A DNA stretch of 64,000 nucleotides from assembly GCA_010671905.1 (NCBI GenBank), contig JAAHII010000001.1, forward strand, positions 1 through 64,000, written 5' to 3'. This stretch comes from Leptolyngbya sp. SIOISBB (lineage in GTDB: Bacteria > Cyanobacteriota > Cyanobacteriia > Phormidesmidales > Phormidesmidaceae). Shown here one piece after another: positions 17,797 through 27,099 of the stretch. Both the position numbers and the translations under genes were made by a program. Within the stretch, counting starts at the first letter, position 1, and each line of letters opens with the position of its first letter. The notes beneath the pieces are model-generated. The model worked only from the letters and a program-made list of their open reading frames with translations, was not told the DNA's origin and ran no database searches.

Positions 17797-18027
17797 ATGG
17801 AAACTAACCGACTAAATTCTTCCGTCCGACCCGACCCATCCTCTCGGATGAGTATCGTAGGGCTGCTCTTTTTCTTGATGGGCGCCCCCAATATGTATGC
17901 TTTCTTCCAGCGTCGAGCCGACAACGTTACCTACAGTGGCGGTCAAGTGCCTCGCTACGCATTGGTTGTTTTCGTCGCCATGGTCATTGCCGGCATCGTT
18001 GAGTTTTCCGTTGTCGGTGCTGTTTAA
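17797..18027 (+). CDS. Small two-helix membrane protein
   Basis: The 76-residue protein starts with a polar tail (METNRLNSSVRPDPSSRM). A first hydrophobic helix follows (SIVGLLFFLMGAPNMYAFF, about 19-37), then a charged and polar loop (RRADNVTYSGGQVPR), then a second helix at about 54-75 ending at the C-terminus. The compact hairpin and conserved-looking loop are typical of small thylakoid or plasma-membrane subunits of cyanobacteria, such as accessory photosystem or NDH proteins. I cannot name it. The gene has its own promoter space of over 400 bases and is monocistronic. Confidence 0.7.
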   Translation: METNRLNSSVRPDPSSRMSIVGLLFFLMGAPNMYAFFQRRADNVTYSGGQVPRYALVVFVAMVIAGIVEFSVVGAV

Positions 18028-18254
18028 AGTTGCCCTTCGGCCGCCACTTCAAACATTCAGACAACATCAACCTCAAAGCTTGTTTAAAAAGTCTGCTTCG
18101 TAGATCGTGTTGCGACTCTGCTCTACTCTGATTCGATGGCATTGAGCAGAGTCGCAGCCCGTTTAAAAGAGGTGCATCAAACCGTCTCTGTTTTTGCAGT
18201 CATCCGGTTCTTAAAACCATCTTGATGCGTGTAAAGAGCATTTCCGATGCCTTA

Positions 18255-18380
18255 GGGCGCATCATCAATTAAACTCGAAAACCTTGCGGTATAAGCATTA
18301 CCGCGCCCGCTATGTAAATCTAGCTAGGGGCTGAACCGCTTTCTGCATGTAGGATTCAGGTTCTAAATGATGACAGTCCC
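18255..18380. mobile_element. MITE-like element, second copy
   Basis: Ends GGGCGCATCATCAATTA and TAAATGATGACAGTCCC form imperfect inverted repeats (12 of 17 pair), flanked by TA at 18253-18254 and 18381-18382. The right end lies 5 bases after the ccsA stop codon, the same orientation and position as the copy after cobJ. Nothing else is seen in 18028-18385. Confidence 0.65.
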
Positions 18381-18385
18381 TAGCT

Positions 18386-19408
18386 TTAGAAAAACCAGCC
18401 GTAGCTGTGCAATCCCTTCCCGAGAATGTTGACCCCGAGATAGCATATCCAAACGACGAGAAAGCCCGATGCCGCTAAAATGGCTGGTCGCCGGCCCTGC
18501 CAACCCTTAGTGATACGGGCATGCAAATAAGCGGCAAAGACTAACCAAGTAATCAATGCCCAAGTTTCCTTAGGGTCCCAGCTCCAATAAGAGCCCCAAG
18601 CCTCATTGGCCCACACCGCCCCAGAAATGATGCCAATCGTCAGTAGGGGGAAGCCCAAACCGATGATCCGGTAGCTAATGTTGTCCAATGTGTCAGCTAA
18701 GGTTAAACGTTGTGGCGTCAGCTTGGGGGCGGTTGCTTGGGGCGCCGTTGCGACTTTTTCTAAAACCGCAGCGCCTCCCCCACTCGCGACACGATCACTC
18801 TCCTGGGATAAGTTAGCGACATTGGCAGCTTGAACGACCCCATGACGGCGCAGTTTGGTCTCTCGGAAACCGCCGGTGCCGACGGAACTGCCCCGTAACT
18901 CAATGGACTGCCCACGGGTGATGATTAAGAAGGCGATCGCCATTAAAGCCCCGACCATGAGAGCCGCATAACTGAGCAGCATGACGCTGACATGCATCAT
19001 GAGCCAGTTAGACTTCAACGCGGGTACCAAAGGCTCAGACACCTGCATATGATCAGGTAACGTGAGCGTGCCAAACGCCGTCATGCCCATGGCTATCGGG
19101 GCGGTCACGGCCCCGACCAGTTGACTCTGGGTCATCCGCTCGGCAACGAGGTGAACGGCGGTCATGCCCCAAATGATAAAGAACAGCGACTCGTACAGAT
19201 TGCTCAGGGGGAAATAGCCGCCCTCAATCCATCGGGCGATGAGCAAGGTCGCGATCGCCAGGTTAGCCAGAGCCATGCCAGTAGTTCCCAGACCACCCAA
19301 CCAGCGAGCCTTGGGAAAAGCCACACTGCTCCAGTAAACCAACATGGTGATAAATAAAATGGCAAACGCTGTATTGTCTAGCCATCCTTGAAGCGTTACA
19401 AGATCCAT
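18386..19408 (-). CDS. ccsA: System II cytochrome c biogenesis protein CcsA (heme handling)
   Basis: CcsA works with Ccs1 in the thylakoid or plasma membrane to deliver heme for attachment to apocytochromes such as cytochrome f and c6. I take the ATG at 19408 ([19 protein letters not shown]), the usual family start. The frame is open to 19471. The protein has about eight membrane helices. The heme-binding tryptophan-rich motif is [18 protein letters not shown] near residue 265, and conserved histidines lie in [11 protein letters not shown] and at the C-terminal [10 protein letters not shown] long insert of about 80 residues (190-265) between helices carries no motif. The gene is monocistronic. 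Some databases call this protein CcsB. Confidence 0.92.
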   Translation of the reverse strand: MDLVTLQGWLDNTAFAILFITMLVYWSSVAFPKARWLGGLGTTGMALANLAIATLLIARWIEGGYFPLSNLYESLFFIIWGMTAVHLVAERMTQSQLVGAVTAPIAMGMTAFGTLTLPDHMQVSEPLVPALKSNWLMMHVSVMLLSYAALMVGALMAIAFLIITRGQSIELRGSSVGTGGFRETKLRRHGVVQAANVANLSQESDRVASGGGAAVLEKVATAPQATAPKLTPQRLTLADTLDNISYRIIGLGFPLLTIGIISGAVWANEAWGSYWSWDPKETWALITWLVFAAYLHARITKGWQGRRPAILAASGFLVVWICYLGVNILGKGLHSYGWFF

Positions 19409-19572
19409 CGCGCTGTTGCTCAAGCTTTCCGTACACTCTCCATCGTACCGAGATTTCGAACCGCTCATCAAAGAGAATCCTTAAGCCTTTTCTATCGCTT
19501 ACTGTCTTTAAGCGCTATCTAACAATTATGGACAGACGGTTCAACTGGACTGCCTGCTAGTGGCTTAAAACC

Positions 19573-19602
19573 AAAAGCGCCCACCCCATCTGGGTGAGCG
19601 CC
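19573..19602 (-). terminator. Intrinsic terminator of the cupin gene
   Basis: On the minus strand GGCGCTCACCCA pairs with TGGGTGGGCGC across a short loop and is followed by TTTTGG and TTTTA. It lies 61 bases beyond the stop codon at 19663. Confidence 0.75.
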
Positions 19603-19662
19603 GAACCTCGATGCAGCAATGGAACAGTCTCTAACCGCTTAGATCACGGTCTTCTCCATCAA

Positions 19663-20088
19663 CTACTTGCTATCAGAACGTGAGTAATCGTCTTGAAAAC
19701 GAACGATATCGTCTTCGCCTAAATACTCACCGTTTTGTACCTCGATCAGAATCAAGGGAATTACGCCAGAGTTTTCTAGACGGTGAGAGGTGCAAGGGGG
19801 CACGTAAGTAGACTGGTTGGTACAGAGTAAGGTTTCCTGATCGCCGCAAGTGACCGTTGCCGTGCCAGAAACTACGATCCAGTGCTCACTGCGGTGATGG
19901 TGCATTTGCAAGCTCAGGCGATGTCCAGGTTTTACTTCAATCCGCTTGATTTTGTAGCCTCGACCCTCTTCTAAAACCGTAAACGAGCCCCAAGGCCGCA
20001 GTTCGGTCGCGGCAACCCGCTCAGGCACAGATACAGACTGCACCGATACACCGTTCTTCGACTCAACTAGTTCTTGTGTCTTGGGCAT
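19663..20088 (-). CDS. Stand-alone mannose-6-phosphate isomerase type II (cupin)
   Basis: The 141-residue protein is a single cupin of the kind fused to the C-terminus of bifunctional mannose-1-phosphate guanylyltransferases: RPWGSFTVLEEG, KIKRIEVKPGHRLSLQMHHHRSEHW, SGTATVTCG, YVPPCTSHRLEN and LIEVQNGEYLGEDDIVRFQDDY. The HHHRSEHW and HRLEN histidines should bind the metal. It would interconvert fructose-6-phosphate and mannose-6-phosphate for GDP-mannose and exopolysaccharide supply. The ATG at 20088 is preceded by a GGAGGG ribosome site, so I prefer it to the longer frame from 20181. A guanylyltransferase gene lies at the right end of the window, far away. Confidence 0.88.
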   Translation of the reverse strand: MPKTQELVESKNGVSVQSVSVPERVAATELRPWGSFTVLEEGRGYKIKRIEVKPGHRLSLQMHHHRSEHWIVVSGTATVTCGDQETLLCTNQSTYVPPCTSHRLENSGVIPLILIEVQNGEYLGEDDIVRFQDDYSRSDSK

Positions 20089-20537
20089 GACAACCAACCC
20101 TCCAGTTCTAAATTCAAGATTTTGACTACAGTTCTTGCAACACTGATCCCCATCCGTAGTTGCAGAGTTCCCAACCTGCACAGCGAGTCATCACAACTGG
20201 ACTCATGATCAAATTTCAAAGTAAACCAAAAGGTTCTGTGGGAACACTCGGAACAGCTTAGCCTTGGCCTTAGAGAATCACGCTACAACAATGAATGGCT
20301 ATACAAAAACTTTTAAGCTGAAGAGGGGAATGAGAAGTCTGCTTAAACATGGCACAGCGATCAGTTTCAGTTTATAGATAGAGCGAGGTTTACTGATGCC
20401 CGCCCCTGAGTTCGTTATGGTCAAAGTGCCCATATTTTATCAAGGTGATATAACCTAGCCTCTGCCCCTCTCAATCCCTTGTAGAGGCTCTCGGCGCTGA
20501 TGGCATTCGCACTCACGATATTCTCTCCCGTTGGCTT
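20089..20537. other. Divergent intergenic region
   Basis: This gap lies between the cupin gene (minus) and the membrane protein gene at 20538 (plus). It should contain both promoters. No gene, RNA or palindrome was recognised. Confidence 0.5.
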
Positions 20538-21134
20538 ATGACAGAACCTTTGGTCACATCATCCCCCCAACCCCGACTCGACTGTACCACTAGGGAATTT
20601 GGGATTTCGCCCCTGATTCGCATCACGCTGTTGTTGCTGTATGCCTCACTGACCTTACCGTTGCCAATCTTGGCTAACGTGACTCAGGCGCCTGTCCCAC
20701 CCTGGCTCCTCACCGTTGGCATCCTCATCGGGGGTGGTTTGCTGTATGGCGGTTTGAGTGAGCGTGTCGCAGTCGATGCCAACGGTATTTCAGTACGTTA
20801 TCCTCGCTGGATTCGCTGGCTCTTGCGGCGACAATGGCAGCTGAGTTGGGCAGAGATTACCGCCCTCAAACCGCGGACCACAGGTCAAGGTGGTTTGGTT
20901 TATTACTTCATTAGTGACGGCGAGCAGGCTTTTTTGCTGCCGATGCGGATCGCAGGCTTTGCTGAACTCTTGCGCCACATCGAAGCCAATACTCATATCA
21001 ACACTCAGGATATTAGGCCCTTGGCTCAACCCTGGATGTACTTGATCTTGCTGGTCTTCAGTCTGCTATTGTTGCTGATCGATGGTTGGACGGTCTGGAC
21101 TGCGGCCCATTTGGCGGGGGTGGTTAGCCCTTGA
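20538..21134 (+). CDS. Membrane protein with PH-like middle domain
   Basis: This protein of 198 residues has a hydrophobic hairpin at about 27-75. A soluble domain follows at about 76-150 (RVAVDANGISVRYP..., WAEITALKPRT, YYFISDGEQAFLLPM), whose pattern of beta strands recalls bacterial PH-like domains. A last membrane helix lies at about 165-190. Its stop overlaps the TTG start of the ABC ATPase gene by four bases (TTGA), so the two are translationally coupled and probably act together. It is not a classic ABC permease. It could be an accessory or regulatory subunit. Confidence 0.7.
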   Translation: MTEPLVTSSPQPRLDCTTREFGISPLIRITLLLLYASLTLPLPILANVTQAPVPPWLLTVGILIGGGLLYGGLSERVAVDANGISVRYPRWIRWLLRRQWQLSWAEITALKPRTTGQGGLVYYFISDGEQAFLLPMRIAGFAELLRHIEANTHINTQDIRPLAQPWMYLILLVFSLLLLLIDGWTVWTAAHLAGVVSP

Positions 21135-21890
21135 AACTGCTGTACGAACTGGACGATGTTACCTTGAGGGGGCCGCGACGGGACGCCAATTTTGGCCTCG
21201 GTATCATTTGGCCTGCGACCAGGAGAGTTTCTCGGGCTCGTTGGGCCAGCGGGAGCGGGTAAATCATCCTTATTTAAGCTGATGAATCGGTTACAGAGTC
21301 CCACTGCAGGCACCTTGTATTTTGATGGGCATTCCGTAGCGTCGATCGCGGTGCGACAGTTAAGACAGCAGGTCATGTTGGTAGGCCAACGTAGCCAGCT
21401 TTTAGGGATGACCGTGAGACAGGCGTTGGAGTATCCCCTAGACCTGCAGCAATGTCCGGTTCGCGATCGCGAGAGCCGAGTGAATGAAATCCTAGAGCGC
21501 TTACAAATTCCACCAGGATGGCTAGATAAGACGGAACTGCAGCTTTCGGGTGGCCAGCAGCAGCAAGTGGCGCTCGCGCGGGCTTTGATCGCCCGTCCAC
21601 AATTGCTCTTGCTGGACGAACCGACCTCTGCCCTAGACGTAGGAGCAGCCACCCGTGTGCTCAAGGTCATCCGGTCACTGGTGCAGGCACAAACGCTGAC
21701 GGTGATGATGAGTAACCATCAGCTTGATTTGGTGCAGGACTATTGCGATCGCGTCCTCTATCTTGAACATGGCCACCTCAAGCTCGATCAAATGGCCCAT
21801 CAGGTCGATTGGTCGACCTTGACGCAAACGTTTGTGCAGGCTGATGCGCAAGCGCGAGATGAGTGGCCAGACGATGATGGCCTCACCTAA
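21131..21890 (+). CDS. ABC transporter ATP-binding protein with N-terminal frameshift
   Basis: The main frame (from 21192) contains Walker A GPAGAGKSS, Q-loop VGQRSQLLG, signature LSGGQQQQVALARAL, Walker B LLLLDEPTSALD and an H-loop SNHQLDL. All are normal for an ABC ATPase of about 250 residues. The conserved first strand is encoded one frame away: from the TTG at 21131 the codons read KLLYELDDVTLRGPRRDA. The two pieces join only if one base near 21175-21190 is skipped. The upstream gene overlaps by four bases at 21131. The break is therefore a real mutation, a programmed +1 shift or a sequence error. Sequence style resembles FetA-like ATPases; substrate unknown. No permease is adjacent. Confidence 0.75.
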
Positions 21891-22120
21891 CGCCCCCATC
21901 CCCATGTGAACTGATAGTTAATTAGACAAGCTGGTTGGGCCGTTTTCATGGTTGTTTTTGGGAGCACCGGGAAAAACAATGAGTCGCCTCCGGCCGGTAT
22001 CGGCTTCACCAATTGCCTGACATTAAGACTTTGAAGAGATGGGTCAATGATGACCCAATCGGTTTGTTATGATAGCTCGGCACATTGGCAGCGGTGCGAT
22101 CGCCCCTCATAGTTTCGATG

Positions 22121-23347
22121 GATTGGTCTGATATCTGGTTATTACTCGCGCCTCCCTTGGTGGGGGGCGTCATCGGTTACTTCACCAATGACCTCGCCAT
22201 CAAAATGCTGTTTCGGCCTTACCGGCCTTATTTCCTTTTTAAGCGACGACTCCCCCTCACTCCAGGCCTGATTCCCAGCAACCAAGAGCGGTTGGCTCGC
22301 CGCGTGGCCGACACCATCATGGGGTCACTGTTGACGCCCACAGAGATGGAAAACCTGGCCCGCCGCCTCTTGCAAACTGAGCGGACCCAACAGGCGATTC
22401 GCTGGCTGTTAGAACTGAGCTTAGACCAGATACAGTCACGCAATCAGGTCCGCACGGCAGAGATTGTCGGCAAGGTCTTACAAGATGTCTTTGGCACGTC
22501 CTTGCCCCGATTACTTAGGGTCTGGGCGCGCCGAGATGATTTCTTAAAGGCCCAAATCGACCAAATTTTTGACCAAGTTTTGCTAGATTTTCAGCTATCG
22601 TCTGAACAATCCCAGCAGCTTTCTAGCTGGCTGTTGATTTCGGTTTTACCGCCCGATCGGCTCCGACGCATGCTGATCGACTTTTTGACCGATCGCAACA
22701 TCCAAACCATTGACGAAATTTTTCGCTCACGCACCAGTGGCACCTATTGGGTCGTCGCCAATCTGTTTGGCGTCCGCAATGCGTTGACTCGCTTGCGGAC
22801 CTTTTGCCTGGATGAACGTGACACCACCAACGCCCGCATTGCTGAACTGGTTGAAGCTCTAAACATCAATGCGCGGCTCCAAGAGATTTTGCAGCAGCTG
22901 ACGCTGCAGCGATTGCCGGTTGCCACCGTGCGAGAACTCCGCCAAACAATTCGCGAAGCTGTGCGTGGTTACATTCGCACCTTGGGGCCAGATTTGCTTA
23001 AAGGACTGAGCACCACGATCAACTGGCAAATGCTCGCGACTCAGTTGCTCAATCGCTTGCAAAACTCTCAGGTGATTACTGATTCACTCGATCCTGTGAG
23101 TGAAGAGTTGGCCCTCATTTTAGAACGATATTTGGAGCGTGATCTGGAAGACCTGGTGGCTCAAGTAATCCCAATTTTGGATATTGATCAGGTCATCATT
23201 GAGCGAGTTTCGGCAACCAATCCCCGCGATTTGGAAATAGCGGTACAGGGCATTGTGCGTAATGAACTGCAAGCGATCGTCAATCTTGGGGGTGCCCTGG
23301 GCTTCTTGATTGGCGGTTTACAGGCGGCTTTCTACTATTTTCGATAA
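22121..23347 (+). CDS. DUF445 family membrane protein
   Basis: The start at 22121 gives a membrane helix at once ([20 protein letters not shown], about 6-25). The DUF445 signature [13 protein letters not shown] follows, with [18 protein letters not shown]. The middle 330 residues are mostly amphipathic helix with repeated hydrophobic spacing. The C-terminus ends in a second helix ([19 protein letters not shown]). This two-anchor design, with a long helical domain between, is the usual architecture of the family at about 408 residues. Its biochemical role is not established. It is followed at 47 bases by the lipase-like gene, so the two may form an operon. Confidence 0.85.
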   Translation, partial: DWSDIWLLLAPPLVGGVIGYFTNDLAIKMLFRPYRPYFLFKRRLPLTPGLIPSNQERLARRVADTIMGSLLTPTEMENLARRLLQTERTQQAIRWLLELSLDQIQSRNQVRTAEIVGKVLQDVFGTSLPRLLRVWARRDDFLKAQIDQIFDQVLLDFQLSSEQSQQLSSWLLISVLPPDRLRRMLIDFLTDRNIQTIDEIFRSRTSGTYWVVANLFGVRNALTRLRTFCLDERDTTNARIAELVEALNINARLQEILQQLTLQRLPVATVRELRQTIREAVRGYIRTLGPDLLKGLSTTINWQMLATQLLNRLQNSQVITDSLDPVSEELALILERYLERDLEDLVAQVIPILDIDQVIIERVSATNPRDLEIAVQGIVRNELQAIVNLGGALGFLIGGLQAAFYYFR

Positions 23348-23394
23348 CGAACGGTTCGGTCAGAATATGAAGAGTTCTCCCATTTCAAGTCGCA

Positions 23395-24018
23395 ATGCAG
23401 GTTTTATTAGTCCACGGCCTTAGCCGCACCCCGGTTTCCCTAATGTCACTGGGGTGGCGCTTACAAACAGCGGGCTGGTCAACAGCCGCGTTTAGCTATG
23501 CGGCTTTTTTCGAAACCTTTGACCAGATTGCCCAACGCTTACGTCAGCAGCTTGATCAGGTTAGCCAGCAAGGACCTTACAGTGTCGTCGCCCACTCCCT
23601 CGGGGGTCTACTACTCAGAGCGGCTTTGGGAACCGATAATGTGTTGCCGCCCGCGCATACGGTCATGTTGGGGCCACCCAATCAACGACCGCGCCTCGCT
23701 CCAATCGCCTGGCAGTTGCCCCCCTTTCAATGGGTAACAAGGCAATGTGGCTTTAACTTGACCCAGCTCGATTTCTTTGAAGAATTGCCAAGACTGCGAT
23801 CGCCTTACACCATCATTGCGGGTGTGGGTGGCCCGACCGGGTGGCTCAGTCCCTTTGGCGATGAAGCGAATGACGGGATTGTGGCCATCGGCGAAACTCG
23901 AATGACCGAAGGCGATCGCCCCCTGGAATTTCCCGTCATGCACACCTTTATGATGAACCATCCAGCTGTGCAGTCAGCAGTGATATCAGCCATTCACAGC
24001 TCGGTATTGAAGCTGTAG
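23395..24018 (+). CDS. Lipase/PGAP1-like alpha/beta hydrolase
   Basis: The 207-residue protein has the lid-less hydrolase layout: VLLVHGLSRTP oxyanion region (3-13), nucleophile elbow AHSLGG with Ser68, candidate acid Asp160 in EANDGIVAIGET and candidate His183 in VMHTFMMNHP. The triad is complete. Such short cyanobacterial proteins resemble triacylglycerol lipases or PGAP1-type esterases; the substrate is not evident. There is no signal peptide, so it acts in the cytoplasm. It probably shares a transcript with the DUF445 gene just upstream. Length and order of motifs suggest an intact enzyme. Confidence 0.8.
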   Translation: MQVLLVHGLSRTPVSLMSLGWRLQTAGWSTAAFSYAAFFETFDQIAQRLRQQLDQVSQQGPYSVVAHSLGGLLLRAALGTDNVLPPAHTVMLGPPNQRPRLAPIAWQLPPFQWVTRQCGFNLTQLDFFEELPRLRSPYTIIAGVGGPTGWLSPFGDEANDGIVAIGETRMTEGDRPLEFPVMHTFMMNHPAVQSAVISAIHSSVLKL

Positions 24019-24145
24019 TGTGGCAAGAATTAGTGAAAATTGGCTGCCATAGCTCTATGAATGTGTGCGCTCAAAGGCTTAGATAAATTGGCAGGCGATC
24101 GTCCTTCTAGATTTGCCCAATCCTGCTAGAATTGTGAATCGAAAT

Positions 24146-24217
24146 GCCGATGTGGCTCAGTGGTAGAGCACTCGATTCGTAATCGAGCGGTCGCGGGTTC
24201 AAATCCCGCCATCGGCT
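24146..24217 (+). tRNA. tRNA-Thr (anticodon CGT)
   Basis: The acceptor arm GCCGATG pairs with CATCGGC. The D-arm region GCTCAGTGGTAGAGC, the anticodon stem CTCGA-TTCGTAA-TCGAG and the T-arm GCGGGTTCAAATCCCGC are all intact. The anticodon CGT reads ACG (Thr). The CCA is not encoded. A tyrosine integrase gene follows 165 bases downstream, so the 3' end of this tRNA is a likely integration target. Confidence 0.95.
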
Positions 24218-24382
24218 TTTTACTAAAACCCGTCAAAGTCAATGATTTCAGGGGATTTCGGGATTGCCTGATCGAGCGTCACATAGCACTGGCACTCTCG
24301 GAATTGGGTGTATTTGGACAGTTTTAGGCCCATTATTGGGGTAAGTTTGGGGTAAAGATTTGCCTCTTACCCCAGGAATCTC

Positions 24383-25558
24383 ATGGCACCTAGTCGCACG
24401 TCATCCCTTCGCCGTCCGAAGGCCAAAAAAGGCACTGTCCAAGTGAAGATTTCTCACGGGCGCTTGCAGCTCGTGTTTAGCTGGCAAGGACAAAGATACT
24501 ACCTGAGCTTGGGCGTTCCCGATACCGCGATCAATCGCAAAGCGGCTGAGCAGAAGGCCCGACAAATTGAGCTGGATTTTGTCTCTGGGAACTTTGACCC
24601 GACCCTGGATAAATATCGACCTGAAAACCTACTCAAAGAGAAAACCCAGGAAATCACCCCAATCCGTTCTATCTGGGCGCAGTATGTAGAATACAAATCG
24701 CCCCATGTTTCCCCCAAGACGATCAATGGCACCTATGACCCGGTCACGGCACATTTGGGTAAGTGCAGAACCGATGGCCTGAAGGATCCCATTAAATTTC
24801 GTCGAGAGTTGCTGAAGGTCACAACGGAATCTCAGGCCCGACGCACCTTGATGCAGCTCTCGGCAGCCTGTAAGTGGGGAATCAAGCATAGATTGATCGA
24901 TGACAATCCCTTTGAGGGCATGTACCTCGACCTCTCACCGACCCAGCCGCCGCCCCCCATGGCCTTCACGATGGAAGAGCGAGACCGGATTATTGAAGCC
25001 TTTGAAACCGATAGTCGCCCTGGCATGAACTATCGACACTATGCACCTTTCATCAAATTTCTCTTTTGGACTGGCTGCCGCCCCTGTGAAGCCATTGGCT
25101 TGCGGTGGGGGAGTGTGACGCCGGATTGCCATCGAGTCCATTTTCACGAAAGTATTGTCGAAATCTCGGGACGTCTCGAACGGCGCAAAGAAGACAAAAC
25201 CAACGTTAAACGCTGGTTCAGCTGTCCAACGCGCCTGAAGGAATTACTCAAATCCATGCGCCCTGAAGCCCCTGAGGTAGAGGAGCTGGTCTTCAAGTCG
25301 CCGAAAGGCAAAACCATTACGGAAAGCAACTTCTCAGATCGAGCCTGGACTAAAGTGCTGACCCAATTAGGGTTGGCGGTCAAGGACAATATCAAGATGA
25401 CTCCCTACAACTGCCGAGATACGTTTATCATTTTGCAAGCGCTTCAGGGCCATTCCTCAACTACCATTGCTCGATGGGTGGGCAATTCGAGTGAGGTGAT
25501 TGAAAAGCGATACCTGGATAAGATGAAGCTCGACCATCTCAAACCGACTGATATCTAG
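24383..25558 (+). CDS. Tyrosine-type site-specific integrase
   Basis: This 391-residue protein has a basic N-terminal arm (residues 1-45 with KGTVQVKISHGRLQLVF, as in phage and island integrases), a SAM-like core-binding domain (about 92-175) and the catalytic domain. Catalytic residues seen are Arg233 in TGCRPCEAIGLRW, a lysine near 272 in NVKRW, Arg345 in TPYNCRDTF and the nucleophile Tyr377 in EKRYLDKM. Two usual histidines are changed (Tyr for His in TPYNC, Asn368 in WVGNSS). Such changes occur in island integrases. The adjacent tRNA-Thr is the probable attachment site. This gene likely drove acquisition of at least part of the following region. Confidence 0.9.
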   Translation: MAPSRTSSLRRPKAKKGTVQVKISHGRLQLVFSWQGQRYYLSLGVPDTAINRKAAEQKARQIELDFVSGNFDPTLDKYRPENLLKEKTQEITPIRSIWAQYVEYKSPHVSPKTINGTYDPVTAHLGKCRTDGLKDPIKFRRELLKVTTESQARRTLMQLSAACKWGIKHRLIDDNPFEGMYLDLSPTQPPPPMAFTMEERDRIIEAFETDSRPGMNYRHYAPFIKFLFWTGCRPCEAIGLRWGSVTPDCHRVHFHESIVEISGRLERRKEDKTNVKRWFSCPTRLKELLKSMRPEAPEVEELVFKSPKGKTITESNFSDRAWTKVLTQLGLAVKDNIKMTPYNCRDTFIILQALQGHSSTTIARWVGNSSEVIEKRYLDKMKLDHLKPTDI

Positions 25559-25860
25559 CTTTTTGCACTCAGCATTTCATGGGGCATCTACCCATTTCTG
25601 TTTCCAGCAAGTTCAACCCATTACCGTTGACCGGCAACAGCAATCTTAGAAAGCCGCATCCAACAAATTTCCGCTTGCCTATCTGGCAAAAGACACCCCA
25701 AAATACCTCGCTTCAGCATTAGGTCAGCTTAAAAGTTCATAAGAGCCCACTAGAGGGTTAAATATCTGCATTGGCTCAGCCTAGTTGAGCTAGGATGATG
25801 GTCAGCAGGGTACTTGAAAGCAAATTGACAGTCCCGTCTAGCGTTTGAGGTCGTGACGTA
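25559..25860. other. Intergenic gap after the integrase
   Basis: These 302 bases contain no convincing gene. They hold the promoter of the two-gene module starting at 25861. Confidence 0.5.
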
Positions 25861-26325
25861 ATGCCCAGGAAGCCGTCTGAATCCCCTGAAAACAACAGCT
25901 CCAAGAGCAAACCTCGCGTTCGATTCATCTTCGAGCCCGATCGCACCTCTCCCAACGGCATTACCTACTCTTGGCTGATTCATGGCACTTATAAAGGAAA
26001 GGAGAAAGCCGCGACGGCGGCTCGCGCTTTCTGGCTACCGTTTGCTTATGAGGCGTCTGGCGATTACTCCGAAGCGGAGTTGCGGGACTTGGCCCAACAG
26101 TCCATTTGGCAAATGGAAGCGCAAATTCAGCATTTAAGGGAAAAGTTTGGCATCGGCGTAGGCGGAAGCAGTCTCGCGACCGAAACGCTGGTGACCTCAG
26201 AGTCGGTGTCTACTGTTGAGGCTGAGGGTACGGTGCAATTGCCACCAACGCCTGCCCCTGATCAAACAGCTCAGGCGATCACTCAGGAGACTGACTTGCT
26301 GGATGAGTTTGCGGATGTCTTATGA
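25861..26325 (+). CDS. Unknown island protein, first of a coupled pair
   Basis: The 154-residue protein has a Ser/Lys-rich start (MPRKPSESPENNSSKSKPR), then a compact 90-residue domain (RFIFEPDRTSPNGITYSWLI, KEKAATAARAFWLPFAYEAS, LRDLAQQSIWQMEAQIQHL) and a low-complexity Thr/Glu/Pro-rich tail. It overlaps the next gene by ATGA, so the pair is translated together. I do not recognise the family. Position right after an integrase suggests an element-borne function. No nuclease or DNA-binding motif is obvious. Confidence 0.65.
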   Translation: MPRKPSESPENNSSKSKPRVRFIFEPDRTSPNGITYSWLIHGTYKGKEKAATAARAFWLPFAYEASGDYSEAELRDLAQQSIWQMEAQIQHLREKFGIGVGGSSLATETLVTSESVSTVEAEGTVQLPPTPAPDQTAQAITQETDLLDEFADVL

Positions 26326-26993
26326 CGGAATTGCCTCTTCCCAAAGAACCGGACAGTGCAAAGGGCAAAGCCGTTCGAGAACAGTACTTCTCTCTGGCGA
26401 AGGCTACCGGCAAAACGGTGAAGAACTACGGAGAGTTGTATCAGCGCTATGCGCCAAACTCGACGGCAGCGCAGGCTTTAGATCAAGAGGTGGCTGGGTT
26501 TGCCCTGAAAGCGGGGAATTCGGCGCGGCAAGTGATTCAACTGTTGGCGCAGGGGCCGTTTACCCAACATCAAGCGGCCACGCTGACCCCAGAGGAAAAG
26601 CAGGCAGCCTTATCTAAACTGCTGCAATATGCGCAGCAAACGGTAAACGAGGTGCAGCAGCAGCGATACCTTGAATTTGCTTGTGCGGTGACGGGCAAAA
26701 TCCAAAGTTATCCAGATCTGTATCGCGAGTATGTGGGCAGTGACCTCGCGGCAATTCAGTTGGATCAGCAGGTAACCGCAGCAGCTCTCGGAGCCGGAGG
26801 GACGCCTCAGGCGGTCGGTTCACTGCTACAGCAGGGACCTTATGCGCGATTTCAGATGGATGTCCAACAGGTTTCGCCTTCGACCATTGAGCAGTATGCC
26901 AATGGAACCGTCACTCAAGTGCAGGCAATTCAGTCGCTGCAGGTGGGACAGCCGGAGCGGGTGCGGACTAGAGCCAGGGAGTTAGAAACTTAG
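26322..26993 (+). CDS. Unknown island protein with duplicated ~85-residue module
   Basis: Two similar helical modules make up most of the 223 residues. The first is about 20-88 (REQYFSLAKATGKTVKNYGE, LYQRYAPNSTAAQALDQEVA, RQVIQLLAQGPFTQHQ). The second is about 108-175 (RYLEFACAVTGKIQSYPDLY, REYVGSDLAAIQLDQQVTAA, AVGSLLQQGPYARFQ). The shared framework (TGK...Y.(E/D)LY..Y....A...LDQ(E/Q)V, (L/Q)QGP) shows an internal duplication. It overlaps the previous gene by four bases. The all-helical character suggests a protein or DNA-binding role, but no family was recognised. Confidence 0.65.
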   Translation: MTELPLPKEPDSAKGKAVREQYFSLAKATGKTVKNYGELYQRYAPNSTAAQALDQEVAGFALKAGNSARQVIQLLAQGPFTQHQAATLTPEEKQAALSKLLQYAQQTVNEVQQQRYLEFACAVTGKIQSYPDLYREYVGSDLAAIQLDQQVTAAALGAGGTPQAVGSLLQQGPYARFQMDVQQVSPSTIEQYANGTVTQVQAIQSLQVGQPERVRTRARELET

Positions 26994-27099
26994 GGACCTT
27001 TTGGTGCTGATGGTGTTGGGCGATCGCCCACTAGCAGATGCTTGCTGTCTAATGGGGGCTGTACGTTGAAGGCAGGGAATGGCTCAAGGTGGATGAGTG

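Noticed and set aside
21026-21670. Long minus-strand open frame opposite the ABC ATPase
   Set aside because: It is antisense to well-defined ATPase motifs and has no protein-like features of its own.
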